A stretch of DNA of 53,575 nt from Pseudomonas entomophila (GTDB taxonomy: Bacteria; Pseudomonadota; Gammaproteobacteria; Pseudomonadales; Pseudomonadaceae). Positions 15,994 through 24,733 of this stretch are shown here, in pieces (positions within the stretch are counted from its first letter, which is position 1; the number at the start of each line of letters is the position of its first letter). A program made the position numbers and the translations under genes. The notes under the pieces are model-generated. The model was not told where the DNA came from and searched no databases. It saw only the letters and a list, made by a program, of their open reading frames with translations. Location: NCBI RefSeq assembly GCF_013523125.1, contig NZ_JAAMQJ010000037.1:1-53575 (forward strand), given 5' to 3'.

Positions 15994-18160
15994 GGTGCAG
16001 TCCTTGGGCCGGCATCAGCGGCGAGCGGGGGTCGAGCAGCGAGCTGCGGATGAAGTGCAGGTAGCTTTGCACCCGGCGCAGCACCGAGGTGTCGAAATGC
16101 CGGGCGAAGGGTTCGTCGGCGGCCTGGACACTGGCGATCGCCTGGTCGACTGCCCACAGCGCACGTTCGTGGTTACCGGCGTTCGGTTGCAGGAACAGCC
16201 GCGCCAAGGCGCGTCCCATCACCCGGATTGCCTGGCGCCAGGGTTGCCATTGAGCGTAGGCCGGGTGCACGGGCATGTTCGCCTGCTCCTTGCGCAGCTC
16301 GATGACCGCATGGCCGATCTCCAGCACCGCGAACATCCAGCGCAGCAGTTCGCCCTGGACCTGGGGTTGCCCCGCTGCCAGCCCATAGGCCTGGTGCAGC
16401 AGGTCACGGGTGCGGCTGTCGAAGGCCGAACCCAGGCCGCGCAGACGACCACTGATCGCCCACAGCACCTGCTCGCGCAGATCGCGTTGCAGGCGGGTCC
16501 ACAGCCAACGGCTGTTGGGCGGCAGGATGATCGCGCCAGCCGCTGCGCAGACCAGCATGCCCAGGAGCATGCCGAGGTAATCGTTGATGAAACCGTACGG
16601 GTCGTACACCGTCAGGTTGTTGGGCACGCTGCCGATGGCGAAGAACACCAGCAGGCCAATGCCATACCCGGCATAGGCCGGGCGCGAGGCGAGAAAGGCG
16701 CCAAGCGCGAACACCGGCGCCAGCACCAGGCAGAGCAACGGAAACCCATCGATCCAGGGAAACACGAAGAAGGTCTCGAAAAACCCCACCAGCGCCCCGA
16801 GCAAGGTGCCGCACGCCATCTGGAACGACAGTCGGCGGGGGTTGGGCGAGGCCGCCGAAAGCCCGGCGGTGACCGTGGCGATCAGGGTCATCATCGCCCC
16901 GCTCGGCCAGTCGCTGAGCAGCCAGTAGCTGCCCAGCAGCAACAGCACTGCCGCCCCGCGCACCCCGGCGGCCAGCGAGACCAGCCAGCTGGTCTGGGCC
17001 ACGTAGGGTTCGTCCCAGCGCTCGCGTTCATGGGTGTGGGCGGCCAGCGACGCATGGGTCTGGGCATAGCTGTAGAGGTCGTCGATGAAGCGGTACAGCA
17101 ACTCGAAAGCGGTGTGGAAGTCGAGCAGCTCCGCCTCGCTCGGCGCCCGCTCCAGGAAGGCGGCGCGCAGGGCGCGGACCTGCCCTTGCAGGCCGTCCTT
17201 GTAGGCGGCCAGCTCCAGGGTCAGGCGCACGGCATCGGCGTCGGTCAGGGCACGCCCGGCATAAGGCGCGAGCAGCTCGCTCAGGGTCTCCAGACCGGGG
17301 GCGAGCGCATCGACGAGCTGCGACGGCCCGCGCAGGCGCAGGCGCTCGAGCAACTGGTGCAGGGCGTTGAAACGCGTGCCGATGGCCATGAACTCGCTGT
17401 TCATGCGCATCAGCCGGCCGCTGCGCCGGCGCATGTGCGGGTCTTCGAAGGCGGTGACGTTGCGCAGGCTCTCCAGCCCCACGGCCTCGGCGATGAAGCG
17501 CACGCTGTCCTGCTCGAAGCGCTCACGCGAGCCGGCGCCCCGCAAGGCCTCGACCACGAAACCGGCGAACGCGCCGAAGCGCTGGTACAGGGCGTTGCGC
17601 ATGGCCGCGCTGGCCGACTGCGGCAGGATCGCGGCGCTGACCAGGGTCGAGACCAGGATCCCCAGGCAGATCTCCAACACTCGCCAGACGGCGGCCATGA
17701 ACGCGGCCTGCGGATGCTCCAGCACCGGCAGGCCGATCATCGCCGCGGTGTAGCCGGCCAGCACGAAGCCATAGGCGCGGAAGGTGCGGTAGCGCATCGC
17801 CCCGGCCGAGCACAGCCCGACCCACAGCGCCAGGCTGGGCAGGAACAGTTCGGTGTTCTGCGGGAACCAGGCGATCAGCGCGACCATCATCGCCGAGCCG
17901 GCCAGGGTGCCGAGGATGCGGTAGAAACTCTTGGCCAGCACGTGGCCGCTCTGGGGCTGCATGACGATGAACACGGTGATCATCGCCGTACGCGGTTGCG
18001 GCAGCTCCAGGCGCATGGCCAGCCAGAGCGTCAGGAAAGCCGCCAGCAGCACCTTGACGATGTAGACCCAGGTCACGCCGTCGGTGCGTGCCCAGGCGAG
18101 GAACCCGCGACGCCACTCCAGCTGGCCCAGCCAGCGCATGGGCGACTGAACGAGGTTCAC
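15983..18160 (-). CDS. FUSC/AaeB-type aromatic-acid efflux pump
   Basis: This 725-residue protein has two clusters of about five to six membrane segments (residues about 20-180 and 390-530), each followed by a large cytoplasmic domain. This is the FUSC/AaeB/PET layout used for export of hydroxylated aromatic acids. I chose the GTG at 18160, whose GTGA overlaps the stop codon of the upstream OMF gene; the open frame extends further upstream only through the OMF coding region. With the adjacent adaptor, DUF1656 protein and OMF it forms a complete system. Confidence 0.92.
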   Translation of the reverse strand: MNLVQSPMRWLGQLEWRRGFLAWARTDGVTWVYIVKVLLAAFLTLWLAMRLELPQPRTAMITVFIVMQPQSGHVLAKSFYRILGTLAGSAMMVALIAWFPQNTELFLPSLALWVGLCSAGAMRYRTFRAYGFVLAGYTAAMIGLPVLEHPQAAFMAAVWRVLEICLGILVSTLVSAAILPQSASAAMRNALYQRFGAFAGFVVEALRGAGSRERFEQDSVRFIAEAVGLESLRNVTAFEDPHMRRRSGRLMRMNSEFMAIGTRFNALHQLLERLRLRGPSQLVDALAPGLETLSELLAPYAGRALTDADAVRLTLELAAYKDGLQGQVRALRAAFLERAPSEAELLDFHTAFELLYRFIDDLYSYAQTHASLAAHTHERERWDEPYVAQTSWLVSLAAGVRGAAVLLLLGSYWLLSDWPSGAMMTLIATVTAGLSAASPNPRRLSFQMACGTLLGALVGFFETFFVFPWIDGFPLLCLVLAPVFALGAFLASRPAYAGYGIGLLVFFAIGSVPNNLTVYDPYGFINDYLGMLLGMLVCAAAGAIILPPNSRWLWTRLQRDLREQVLWAISGRLRGLGSAFDSRTRDLLHQAYGLAAGQPQVQGELLRWMFAVLEIGHAVIELRKEQANMPVHPAYAQWQPWRQAIRVMGRALARLFLQPNAGNHERALWAVDQAIASVQAADEPFARHFDTSVLRRVQSYLHFIRSSLLDPRSPLMPAQGLHHAP

Positions 18161-19683
18161 CGGCCGCCCGCCCGCTGATCGAAGACGGCCAGTGCGCGTG
18201 GTACAGGCGGTACCGCCTCTTGCGGCGTGCCCGGCACGTCGCGCCCGGCCTGCACGCCACCGCCCAGGGCCGTCACCAGCTCGGCCTGCGCCACCAGCCG
18301 CGAGGCCTGCACCTGCCGTTCGATCTGCTGTTGGCGGAACAGCAGGGTCTGGGCGTTGAGCACCTCCAGGTACCCGGTCAAGCCGCGTTCGAAGGCCAGC
18401 GTGGCGATATCGAAGGTCTTGCGGGCGGTGGCCACGGACTCGGCGGCCAGCCGCGCCTGCACGTCCAGCGAATGACGGCGGATCAGCTGGTCCGATACTT
18501 GCCTGAGCGCGCTTACCAAGGTCTGGTCGTACTGCGCGACGGCCTCGTCGTAGCCCGCCGCCGCCATGCCCAGGCGCGCCCGCAGGCGCCCGCCATCGAA
18601 CACCGGCAGACTGAGGGCGGGGCCGGCGCTGTAGTTGAATTTGCGCCCCTGGAGGAAGGACAGCGCACCACCACCCGTGGCGACGAAGCCCAGGCCAGCG
18701 ACCAGGTCGACATTGGGCAGGAAATCGGCGTGAGCGACATCCAGGCCACGGGCCTGGGCGGCCACCTGCCAACGGCGGGCGACCACGTCCGGGCGCTGGC
18801 CCAGCAATTGCGCAGGCAACGCCGAGGGCAAGGCGATCGGCGCGCCCAGGTTCAGGTGCGGTCGGGTCAGACTGGTCCCGGCGCCCGGCCCCTGGCCTGT
18901 CAGCGCGGCCAGCTGGTTGCGCGCCAGGGCGATCGCTTCGTCCAGCACGTCGAGCTGGCGGTGGGTTTCCGGCAGCGGCGCCTGGGCCTGGCTCAGCTCG
19001 AACTCAGTGCCGATGCCGGCCGCCAGGCGACGCTCGGCCAGGGCGACGATCTGCTCCTGCTGGTGCAGCTCGTCGCTGACGATGTCGCGGCGAGCGAACT
19101 GCAGCGACAGACCGATGTAGGTCTTGACCACGCTGTTCTGCAACTCGAGTGCGGCCTGCCGGGCCTCGGCCACGCGCACATGGGCCTGGTCCAGGGCCTG
19201 CTCGCTGGCATTGCGCTCACGGCCCCACAGGTCCAGGGCATAGCTCAACCCAAGGTTGGCCTGGTTGTCCCAGGTCTCGGCCCCTGACAGCGCGCCGGGG
19301 CCGTAGAACTGATCCTCCGGCCAGGCATGTCGCTTGAGCGTCGTCTGGGCGGTGCCTTGCAGACGCTCGTCGGCCTCGACCACCCCGGCCAGGGCCTTGG
19401 CCTGGCGCACGCGGGCGGCCGCCAGCACCAGGCTTGGGCTGCCGGCCAGCGCCAGGCTGACCCAGTGATCGAGTTGCGCATCGCCGAACGCGTGCCACCA
19501 CTGCTGGTCGGGCCAACCCGCCTCGCGCACCGCTTCGCGGATGGCCTGGTCAGTGGCCAGGGTATCGGCCGAGGGGGCCTTGCTCTGAGGCGCGATGCCC
19601 GCGGTGGAGAGGCAGCCAGTCAAGGTCAAAGCGAGAACACAGGCGCTGAGCGCAGGGAGCGCTCCGATGAGGCGACGCGACAC
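18157..19683 (-). CDS. Outer-membrane efflux lipoprotein, NodT family
   Basis: This 508-residue protein is a second OMF, with lipobox LTLTGC (Cys at residue 24), WWHAFGDAQLDHWV, a periplasmic coiled coil, and QLLGQRPDVVARRWQVA. It is the first gene of the AaeB-type operon and should provide the outer-membrane channel. It resembles the other OMF at 8072-9502 only at family level, so each pump has its own duct. The C-terminal 30 residues are Pro-rich and probably disordered. Confidence 0.92.
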   Translation of the reverse strand: MSRRLIGALPALSACVLALTLTGCLSTAGIAPQSKAPSADTLATDQAIREAVREAGWPDQQWWHAFGDAQLDHWVSLALAGSPSLVLAAARVRQAKALAGVVEADERLQGTAQTTLKRHAWPEDQFYGPGALSGAETWDNQANLGLSYALDLWGRERNASEQALDQAHVRVAEARQAALELQNSVVKTYIGLSLQFARRDIVSDELHQQEQIVALAERRLAAGIGTEFELSQAQAPLPETHRQLDVLDEAIALARNQLAALTGQGPGAGTSLTRPHLNLGAPIALPSALPAQLLGQRPDVVARRWQVAAQARGLDVAHADFLPNVDLVAGLGFVATGGGALSFLQGRKFNYSAGPALSLPVFDGGRLRARLGMAAAGYDEAVAQYDQTLVSALRQVSDQLIRRHSLDVQARLAAESVATARKTFDIATLAFERGLTGYLEVLNAQTLLFRQQQIERQVQASRLVAQAELVTALGGGVQAGRDVPGTPQEAVPPVPRALAVFDQRAGGR

Positions 19684-19748
19684 GACGGCGGTTTCCGAGC
19701 AAGGAAGAGGGGCGGCGCCATTCTAGGAGGCGGCCGCACTGGCGATAA

Positions 19749-19767
19749 GCAGGGATTCCTGCGAATC
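19749..19767. promoter_or_regulatory. Overlapping palindromes between aae-type operon and lysR
   Basis: GCAGG-GATT-CCTGC (19749-19762) and GATTC-CTGC-GAATC (19754-19767) overlap in the 177-bp divergent promoter region. LysR regulators usually bind there. This is a candidate operator for the lysR at 19861, with only one copy seen. Confidence 0.35.
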
Positions 19768-19860
19768 TTTGTTACCGAAAACGCGATAATCAGGCTTTCG
19801 TCTGACGGTCGGCGCGGGCGTCTTCGTGTCACAATCGGCCGTCTACTTCGAGAGCGACCC

Positions 19861-20808
19861 ATGGACACCCTGCAAAACATGCGTGCCTTCAGCTGCGTGG
19901 CCCAAGTGGGCAGCTTCACCGCCGCTGCCGCGCAACTGGACACCACCACCGCCAACGTCTCCCGTGCGGTTTCCAACCTGGAAGCGCACCTGCAGACGCG
20001 CCTGCTCAACCGCACCACCCGACGCATCGCGTTGACCGAGGCGGGCAAGCGCTACCTGATGCGGTGCGAACAGATCCTTACCTATGTCGAGGAAGCCGAA
20101 GCCGAGGCCAGCGACGCCCATGCCCGCCCGGCCGGTGTGCTCAAGGTGCATTCGATGACCGGCGTCGGCCAGCACTTCGTGGTCGACGCCATCGCGCGTT
20201 ATCGCGAAACCCATCCGGACGTCACCTTCGACCTGACCATGGCCAATCGCGTCCCGGACCTGCTCGACGAGGGCTACGACGTGTCCATCGTGCTGGCCAG
20301 CGAACTGCCCGACTCGGGCTTCGTGTCGCAGCGCCTGGGCATCACCTACAGCATCGTCTGCGCCTCGCCGGACTACGTGGCGCGTCACGGCGTGGCGCAA
20401 CGCCCTGCGGACCTGACCCAGCATGCGTGCCTGCGCATGGTCAGCCCGGTGATCCCGCTGGAGAAATGGAGTTTCGACGGGCCCCAGGGGCAGGAGGTGG
20501 TCTCCATCGCCCAGTCCCCGTTTCAGGTCAACTCCGCCGACGCGATGAAGGTGGCGATCCGCAGCGGCATGGGCGTGGGCGTGCTGCCGATCTATTCGGC
20601 CATCGATGGCCTGCGCGATGGCAGCCTGGTGCGGGTGATGCCGGACTACCGGCTGCAGGAGCTGAACCTGTACGCGATCTACCCGTCGCGTCAGTACCTG
20701 GATGCCAAGATCAAGACCTGGGTGGAGTACCTGCGCAACTCCCTGCCGGAGATCCTCGCGGCGCACGAGGCGGACCTCAAGACCCATGAGCTGCTGATCG
20801 CGAATTGA
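19861..20808 (+). CDS. LysR-family regulator, probable AaeR-like activator
   Basis: This 315-residue LysR protein has the HTH at residues about 3-60 (MRAFSCVAQVGSFTAAAAQL, then RAVSNLEAHLQTRLLNRTTR), the CrgA/AaeR-type subclass. The effector domain has VPDLLDEGYDVSIV and SGMGVGVLPIYSA. The start is taken at the ATG that begins the family homology; the frame is open upstream but overlaps the divergent promoter. Divergent orientation to the AaeXAB-type operon supports control of that exporter, perhaps in response to aromatic carboxylates. Confidence 0.9.
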   Translation: MDTLQNMRAFSCVAQVGSFTAAAAQLDTTTANVSRAVSNLEAHLQTRLLNRTTRRIALTEAGKRYLMRCEQILTYVEEAEAEASDAHARPAGVLKVHSMTGVGQHFVVDAIARYRETHPDVTFDLTMANRVPDLLDEGYDVSIVLASELPDSGFVSQRLGITYSIVCASPDYVARHGVAQRPADLTQHACLRMVSPVIPLEKWSFDGPQGQEVVSIAQSPFQVNSADAMKVAIRSGMGVGVLPIYSAIDGLRDGSLVRVMPDYRLQELNLYAIYPSRQYLDAKIKTWVEYLRNSLPEILAAHEADLKTHELLIAN

Positions 20809-20895
20809 AGACAGGGGTGTCTGCTCGGGGATGGGGATGGTAGGTTGCTATGAACCTTACCTTCCCCGCCACCCCTCTTGCAGAAAGGTTGCCCG

Positions 20896-21870
20896 ATGAA
20901 AAAAACCGTCTTGGCCTTCAGCCGCATCACGCCCGCCATGGCCGAGCGCCTGCGGCACGATTTCGACGTGATCTTGCCCGACCCCAAGCAGGGCGACCTC
21001 AACGCCCAGTTCAACGAAGCGCTGCCCCAGGCCCATGGCCTGATCGGCGTAGGTCGCAAGCTCGGTCGGGCGCAGCTCGAAGGCGCAGGCAAGCTGGAAG
21101 TGGTGTCGAGCGTTTCGGTCGGCTATGACAACTACGACCTGGATTACTTCAACGAGCGTGGGATCGCCCTCACCAACACCCCCGACGTGCTGACCGAAAG
21201 CACCGCCGACCTGGGCTTTGCGCTGATCATCGGCAGCGCCCGGCGCGTCGCCGAGCTGGACGCCTGGACCAAGGCCGGCCAGTGGCAGGCCAGCGTCACC
21301 CCGAACCTGTTCGGCAGCGACGTGCATGGCAAGACCCTGGGCATCGTCGGGCTGGGCAACATCGGCGCGGCCATCGCGCGGCGCGGCCACCTGGGCTTCG
21401 GCATGCGCGTGCTGTACGCCGGCAACAGCCGCAAGCCTGCGCTGGAGCAGGAACTGCGCGCCGAATACCGCAGCCTCGACCAGTTGCTGGGCGAGTCCGA
21501 CTTCGTCTGCCTGGTGGTGCCGCTGAGCGACGCGACACGTCACCTGATCGGTGCGCGCGAACTCAAGCTCATGAAACCCAGCGCCTTCCTGATCAACATC
21601 GCCCGTGGCCCGGTGGTGGACGAAGCGGCGCTGATCGAAGCCTTGCAATCGGGCACGATCCGTGGCGCCGGCCTGGACGTCTACGAGAAGGAGCCCCTGG
21701 CCGACTCGCCGCTGTTCGCGTTGCCCAATGCACTGACCCTGCCGCATGTCGGCTCGGCCACCGCCGAGACCCGCGAGGCCATGGCCAACCGCGCCCTGGA
21801 CAACCTGCGTGCGGCGCTGCTGGGCGAGCGCCCGCGGGACCTGGTCAATCCGCAGGTCTGGAAAGGCTGA
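20896..21870 (+). CDS. D-2-hydroxyacid dehydrogenase (GhrB/2-ketogluconate reductase-like)
   Basis: This 324-residue member of the D-isomer 2-hydroxyacid dehydrogenases has the NAD(P) fold GLGNIGAAIARRG near residue 151. The catalytic Arg is in NIARGPVVDEAAL, the Glu in AGLDVYEKEP and the His in LPHVGSAT. The closest described activities are glyoxylate/hydroxypyruvate and 2-ketogluconate reductase; which one applies cannot be told here. The ATG at 20896 is preferred over an upstream TTG. It follows lysR by 87 bp. Confidence 0.88.
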   Translation: MKKTVLAFSRITPAMAERLRHDFDVILPDPKQGDLNAQFNEALPQAHGLIGVGRKLGRAQLEGAGKLEVVSSVSVGYDNYDLDYFNERGIALTNTPDVLTESTADLGFALIIGSARRVAELDAWTKAGQWQASVTPNLFGSDVHGKTLGIVGLGNIGAAIARRGHLGFGMRVLYAGNSRKPALEQELRAEYRSLDQLLGESDFVCLVVPLSDATRHLIGARELKLMKPSAFLINIARGPVVDEAALIEALQSGTIRGAGLDVYEKEPLADSPLFALPNALTLPHVGSATAETREAMANRALDNLRAALLGERPRDLVNPQVWKG

Positions 21871-21874
21871 CCCG

Positions 21875-21930
21875 AGGGCCGGCAGGCCACCGGAGCACCG
21901 AGCGCTAGCCTGGCTGGCGCTGCCGGCCCT
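21875..21930. terminator. Long inverted repeat between convergent genes
   Basis: AGGGCCGGCAG (21875-21885) and CTGCCGGCCCT (21920-21930) are perfect complements separated by 34 nt. The distal arm lies within the last codons of gtrB. Placed between two converging stop codons, it could end transcription from both sides, although no U-tract is seen. Confidence 0.4.
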
Positions 21931-22843
21931 GGACCTTGCGCACCACATAACGGGGGCGGTGCTTGGTTTCCTGGTAGATGCGCCCGATGTACTCGCCCAG
22001 GATGCCAATGCCGATCAACTGCACGCCGCCCAGGAACAGGATCGCCGACATCAGCGAGGGGTAGCCGGGCACATCGGCGTCGAACACCACCGTGTCGATC
22101 AGCAGGTACAGGGCGACCAGCAACGCCACCAGCGAGACTGCGCCACCCACGTAGGTCCACAGGCGCAGCGGCACGGTGCTGAACGAGGTGATGCCGTCGA
22201 GCGCCAGGTTCCACAGTCGCCAGCCGCCGAACTTGCTGTTCCCGGCCACGCGTGACGGTCGGTCGTATTCGACGATCTCGGTGCGAAAGCCGACCCAGGA
22301 CAATACCCCCTTCATGAACAGCTGCTGCTCGGGCAGTTGGCGGATGGCCATCACCACCTTGCGGTCGAGCAGGCGAAAGTCTCCGACGTTTTCCTCGATG
22401 TGGGTCGAGGCGATGCGGTTGTGCAGGCGGTAGTACAGCCGCGCGCTCCAGCGCTTGAGCCGTGTGTCGGCACTGCGACTGCGTCGCTTGGCCAGCACCA
22501 CGTCGGCGCCTTGCTGCCAGCGCTCGACCAGCTGGGCGATGATCTCGACCGGATCCTGCAAGTCGACGTCGATCGGCACCACCGCTTCGCCGCCGGCGTA
22601 CTCCAGGCCTGCGAACAGGGCGGACTCCTTGCCGAAGTTGCGCGAGAAATTGATCACCGTGACCCATTCGTCCTGCTCGGCCAGGCGCGTGCAGATCGCT
22701 TCGGTGTCGTCGCTGCTGCCATCGTTGACGAACAGGATCTCGACCGTCATCGCCTTCAGCGTCGGCTCTTCGCGCACGGCCCGGTAGAACCGCTCCACCA
22801 TGGCTTGTTCATTGAACACCGGCACGATCAGAGAAATGTTCAT
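21905..22843 (-). CDS. gtrB: GtrB-type bactoprenol glycosyltransferase (GT2)
   Basis: This 312-residue family-2 glycosyltransferase (ISLIVPVFNEQAMV, FVNDGSSDDT, IDVDLQDP, QQLFMKGVLSWVGF) has two C-terminal membrane helices. GtrB moves glucose from UDP-glucose to undecaprenyl phosphate on the cytoplasmic face. The ATG overlaps the gtrA stop (ATGA). A longer in-frame reading exists upstream but runs through gtrA. It is the last gene of a gtrC-gtrA-gtrB operon for glucosylation of a surface glycan. Confidence 0.92.
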   Translation of the reverse strand: MNISLIVPVFNEQAMVERFYRAVREEPTLKAMTVEILFVNDGSSDDTEAICTRLAEQDEWVTVINFSRNFGKESALFAGLEYAGGEAVVPIDVDLQDPVEIIAQLVERWQQGADVVLAKRRSRSADTRLKRWSARLYYRLHNRIASTHIEENVGDFRLLDRKVVMAIRQLPEQQLFMKGVLSWVGFRTEIVEYDRPSRVAGNSKFGGWRLWNLALDGITSFSTVPLRLWTYVGGAVSLVALLVALYLLIDTVVFDADVPGYPSLMSAILFLGGVQLIGIGILGEYIGRIYQETKHRPRYVVRKVQGRQRQPG

Positions 22844-23208
22844 CGCACGCTCCTCCTGAACACCACGGTGTTCGCATAGGCATAACCCGCGATCAGGCTG
22901 ATGGCGGAAAAGACCGAGACCGTGAGCCACGGCGACCAGGCCGAGTGGTCTGCGGCCCATCCGATCAGCAGGCTCAGCGCGCCCATGCCGGACATGAACA
23001 GCACATAGCCTTTCGTCTTGGGTGCGACCTCGAAGGTGACGCGTGCATTGACCAGGTACGACAGACTGGCCGCAAGGCCGAACGCCACGGCATTGCTCGA
23101 CGCCTGCGACCAGCCTATGGCCTGATGCAGTACGAAGAACGCCAGCCAATGGATGGCCGTGTTGCCAAGGCCGACCAGGGCATAGCGCGCAAACCGCCGA
23201 CGGCTCAC
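22840..23208 (-). CDS. gtrA: GtrA-family flippase
   Basis: This 122-residue GtrA-like protein has four membrane segments (RFARYALVGLGNTAIHWLAF is the family start). GtrA is thought to flip undecaprenyl-phosphate-glucose across the inner membrane. It starts with GTG, overlapping the upstream gene's stop (GTGA), and overlaps gtrB at the other end. The overlaps indicate one coupled unit. Confidence 0.92.
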   Translation of the reverse strand: MSRRRFARYALVGLGNTAIHWLAFFVLHQAIGWSQASSNAVAFGLAASLSYLVNARVTFEVAPKTKGYVLFMSGMGALSLLIGWAADHSAWSPWLTVSVFSAISLIAGYAYANTVVFRRSVR

Positions 23209-24704
23209 CAGCGCAAGCCTTCTGGATCACGCGGCGATTTCATCAGCACGTACCCCACATCGTCCACGCGGTGGATGGCATAGAACACAGTGTCCACCTG
23301 CGGCTCAGGACTTCGCAGCAGCACCTGTACCCTGTCCAGTCCTTGCGAGCAGTTGAACGTGTTCACGCCGAGTCTGGGCAGCATTTCTGGCAGCAGCAGG
23401 AAATCGATGTTCAGCACGTAGCGCAAGGCGGGCATCGCGGCGTACGACCCCTTGGCGGCGGGCAACCACTGGTGGCTGGACCCATTCATCATGCGATAGC
23501 ACGATAGCCCGGCAAGGCTGGGCTGGGATGTCATGTCCTTGGCCAGGCCAAAGGCGACGGCCTGCTGCAGCTCTTTCTGCATGACCATGACCCGGCCGTA
23601 GGCGAAGGCGAAGGCGAGCATTGCCAGCAGCGGCAGGGCCAGGAGCCAGCCGAGATGCGGGTGCACCTGAATCAGGACGCGATGGGCGAGCCACGCCACC
23701 AGCAGCATCAAGACGCCGAAGGCCATCAGCGTACGCGCGTGATCGTTGAACACCGCGAACCCCAGCGTGAGGCCGGGCACCAGCAGCACGATCAGCGGCA
23801 CGGGCACGATCAGCGCAGTGAGCAACCCAAGTCGGTTCATCCTGCTCGTTGGCCGCCGAAGCACCTGGATGACAGCGATCGCCAGGCCGACCCCCGACAC
23901 GGCCGTGAGTAGGCCGATGAGCCACAGCGTGCCAGGGGTCGCCAGCAGCGCGATGCGCTCATGGACATGAGCCAGCCGCTGCAGGATCGATGCCGGCCAT
24001 TGGCCGTCCAACGGCAACGTTGCCTGGCGCGCCGGCCCCATGGCCTGGTAAGCGGTGGCGTAGTAGAGCAGGCATCCACCCACCAGCTGCGACAAGCGGC
24101 CTGCGACCTGGCGCACCACCGCCTCGAACCTGCCTTTCTCGATCACACTGCGTACCACCTCGACGGCACACAGTGCAGCGAACACGTTCAGGCTGATCTG
24201 GTAGAAGCTGCAGGCGATCGCCACCCACAGGGTGCCAGCCAAGGCATCACGCCATCGGTAGACCGGTGTGGCGATGGCCATGATGCAGGCTGCCATGGCC
24301 AGGGCCATCCCGGCGCCGTCGTATTGATAGGACAGGTTTTGCAGGAACAGCGGGTTGTACCAAAGCGGCAACACCACCAGCACATGGCTGGCGGTCGGCG
24401 CCTCGACGTAATGCCAGACCAGGCGCGCCAAGGCCAGGGCGGCCAGCGTGGTGGCCAGCAGCAAGGGCAAGGGAAACAGATTGGGGGCGATGCCGCTGAA
24501 CGATAGCCCGGCGTACAGCCATTGCATCAGCACCCGCCCTTCGACCGCCCAGGCGTTGCCTGCTTCCTCCGAGCGCCAACTGTCGTCGATATAGAAATGA
24601 TCGGCCAGTAGCAGGGGAAGCACATGAAGAGCCAGGGCGATCAGACAGCACACTTGAGTTTCGCGGTAGCTCAGCGGTCTTTTCCAGAAGCTGGAACGCG
24701 GCAT
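23205..24704 (-). CDS. GtrC-like glucosyltransferase, polytopic membrane protein
   Basis: This 499-residue protein has about ten membrane helices and the periplasmic DDSWR segment (FYIDDSWR near residue 38), typical of the glucosyltransferase family that works with GtrA/GtrB. These enzymes transfer glucose from the flipped lipid carrier to O-antigen or a related polymer, changing serotype or phage sensitivity. The acceptor is specific to each gtr cluster and cannot be read here. The ATG at 24704 begins the homology; the frame is open further upstream but runs into the next gene. Confidence 0.8.
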   Translation of the reverse strand: MPRSSFWKRPLSYRETQVCCLIALALHVLPLLLADHFYIDDSWRSEEAGNAWAVEGRVLMQWLYAGLSFSGIAPNLFPLPLLLATTLAALALARLVWHYVEAPTASHVLVVLPLWYNPLFLQNLSYQYDGAGMALAMAACIMAIATPVYRWRDALAGTLWVAIACSFYQISLNVFAALCAVEVVRSVIEKGRFEAVVRQVAGRLSQLVGGCLLYYATAYQAMGPARQATLPLDGQWPASILQRLAHVHERIALLATPGTLWLIGLLTAVSGVGLAIAVIQVLRRPTSRMNRLGLLTALIVPVPLIVLLVPGLTLGFAVFNDHARTLMAFGVLMLLVAWLAHRVLIQVHPHLGWLLALPLLAMLAFAFAYGRVMVMQKELQQAVAFGLAKDMTSQPSLAGLSCYRMMNGSSHQWLPAAKGSYAAMPALRYVLNIDFLLLPEMLPRLGVNTFNCSQGLDRVQVLLRSPEPQVDTVFYAIHRVDDVGYVLMKSPRDPEGLRW

Positions 24705-24733
24705 GGCCGGTCTCGAAGAAGGCTGTCTGCACG

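Noticed and set aside
15992..18178. 728-codon open frame on the plus strand
   Set aside because: It is the antisense shadow of the AaeB-type gene, low-complexity and without domain signatures.
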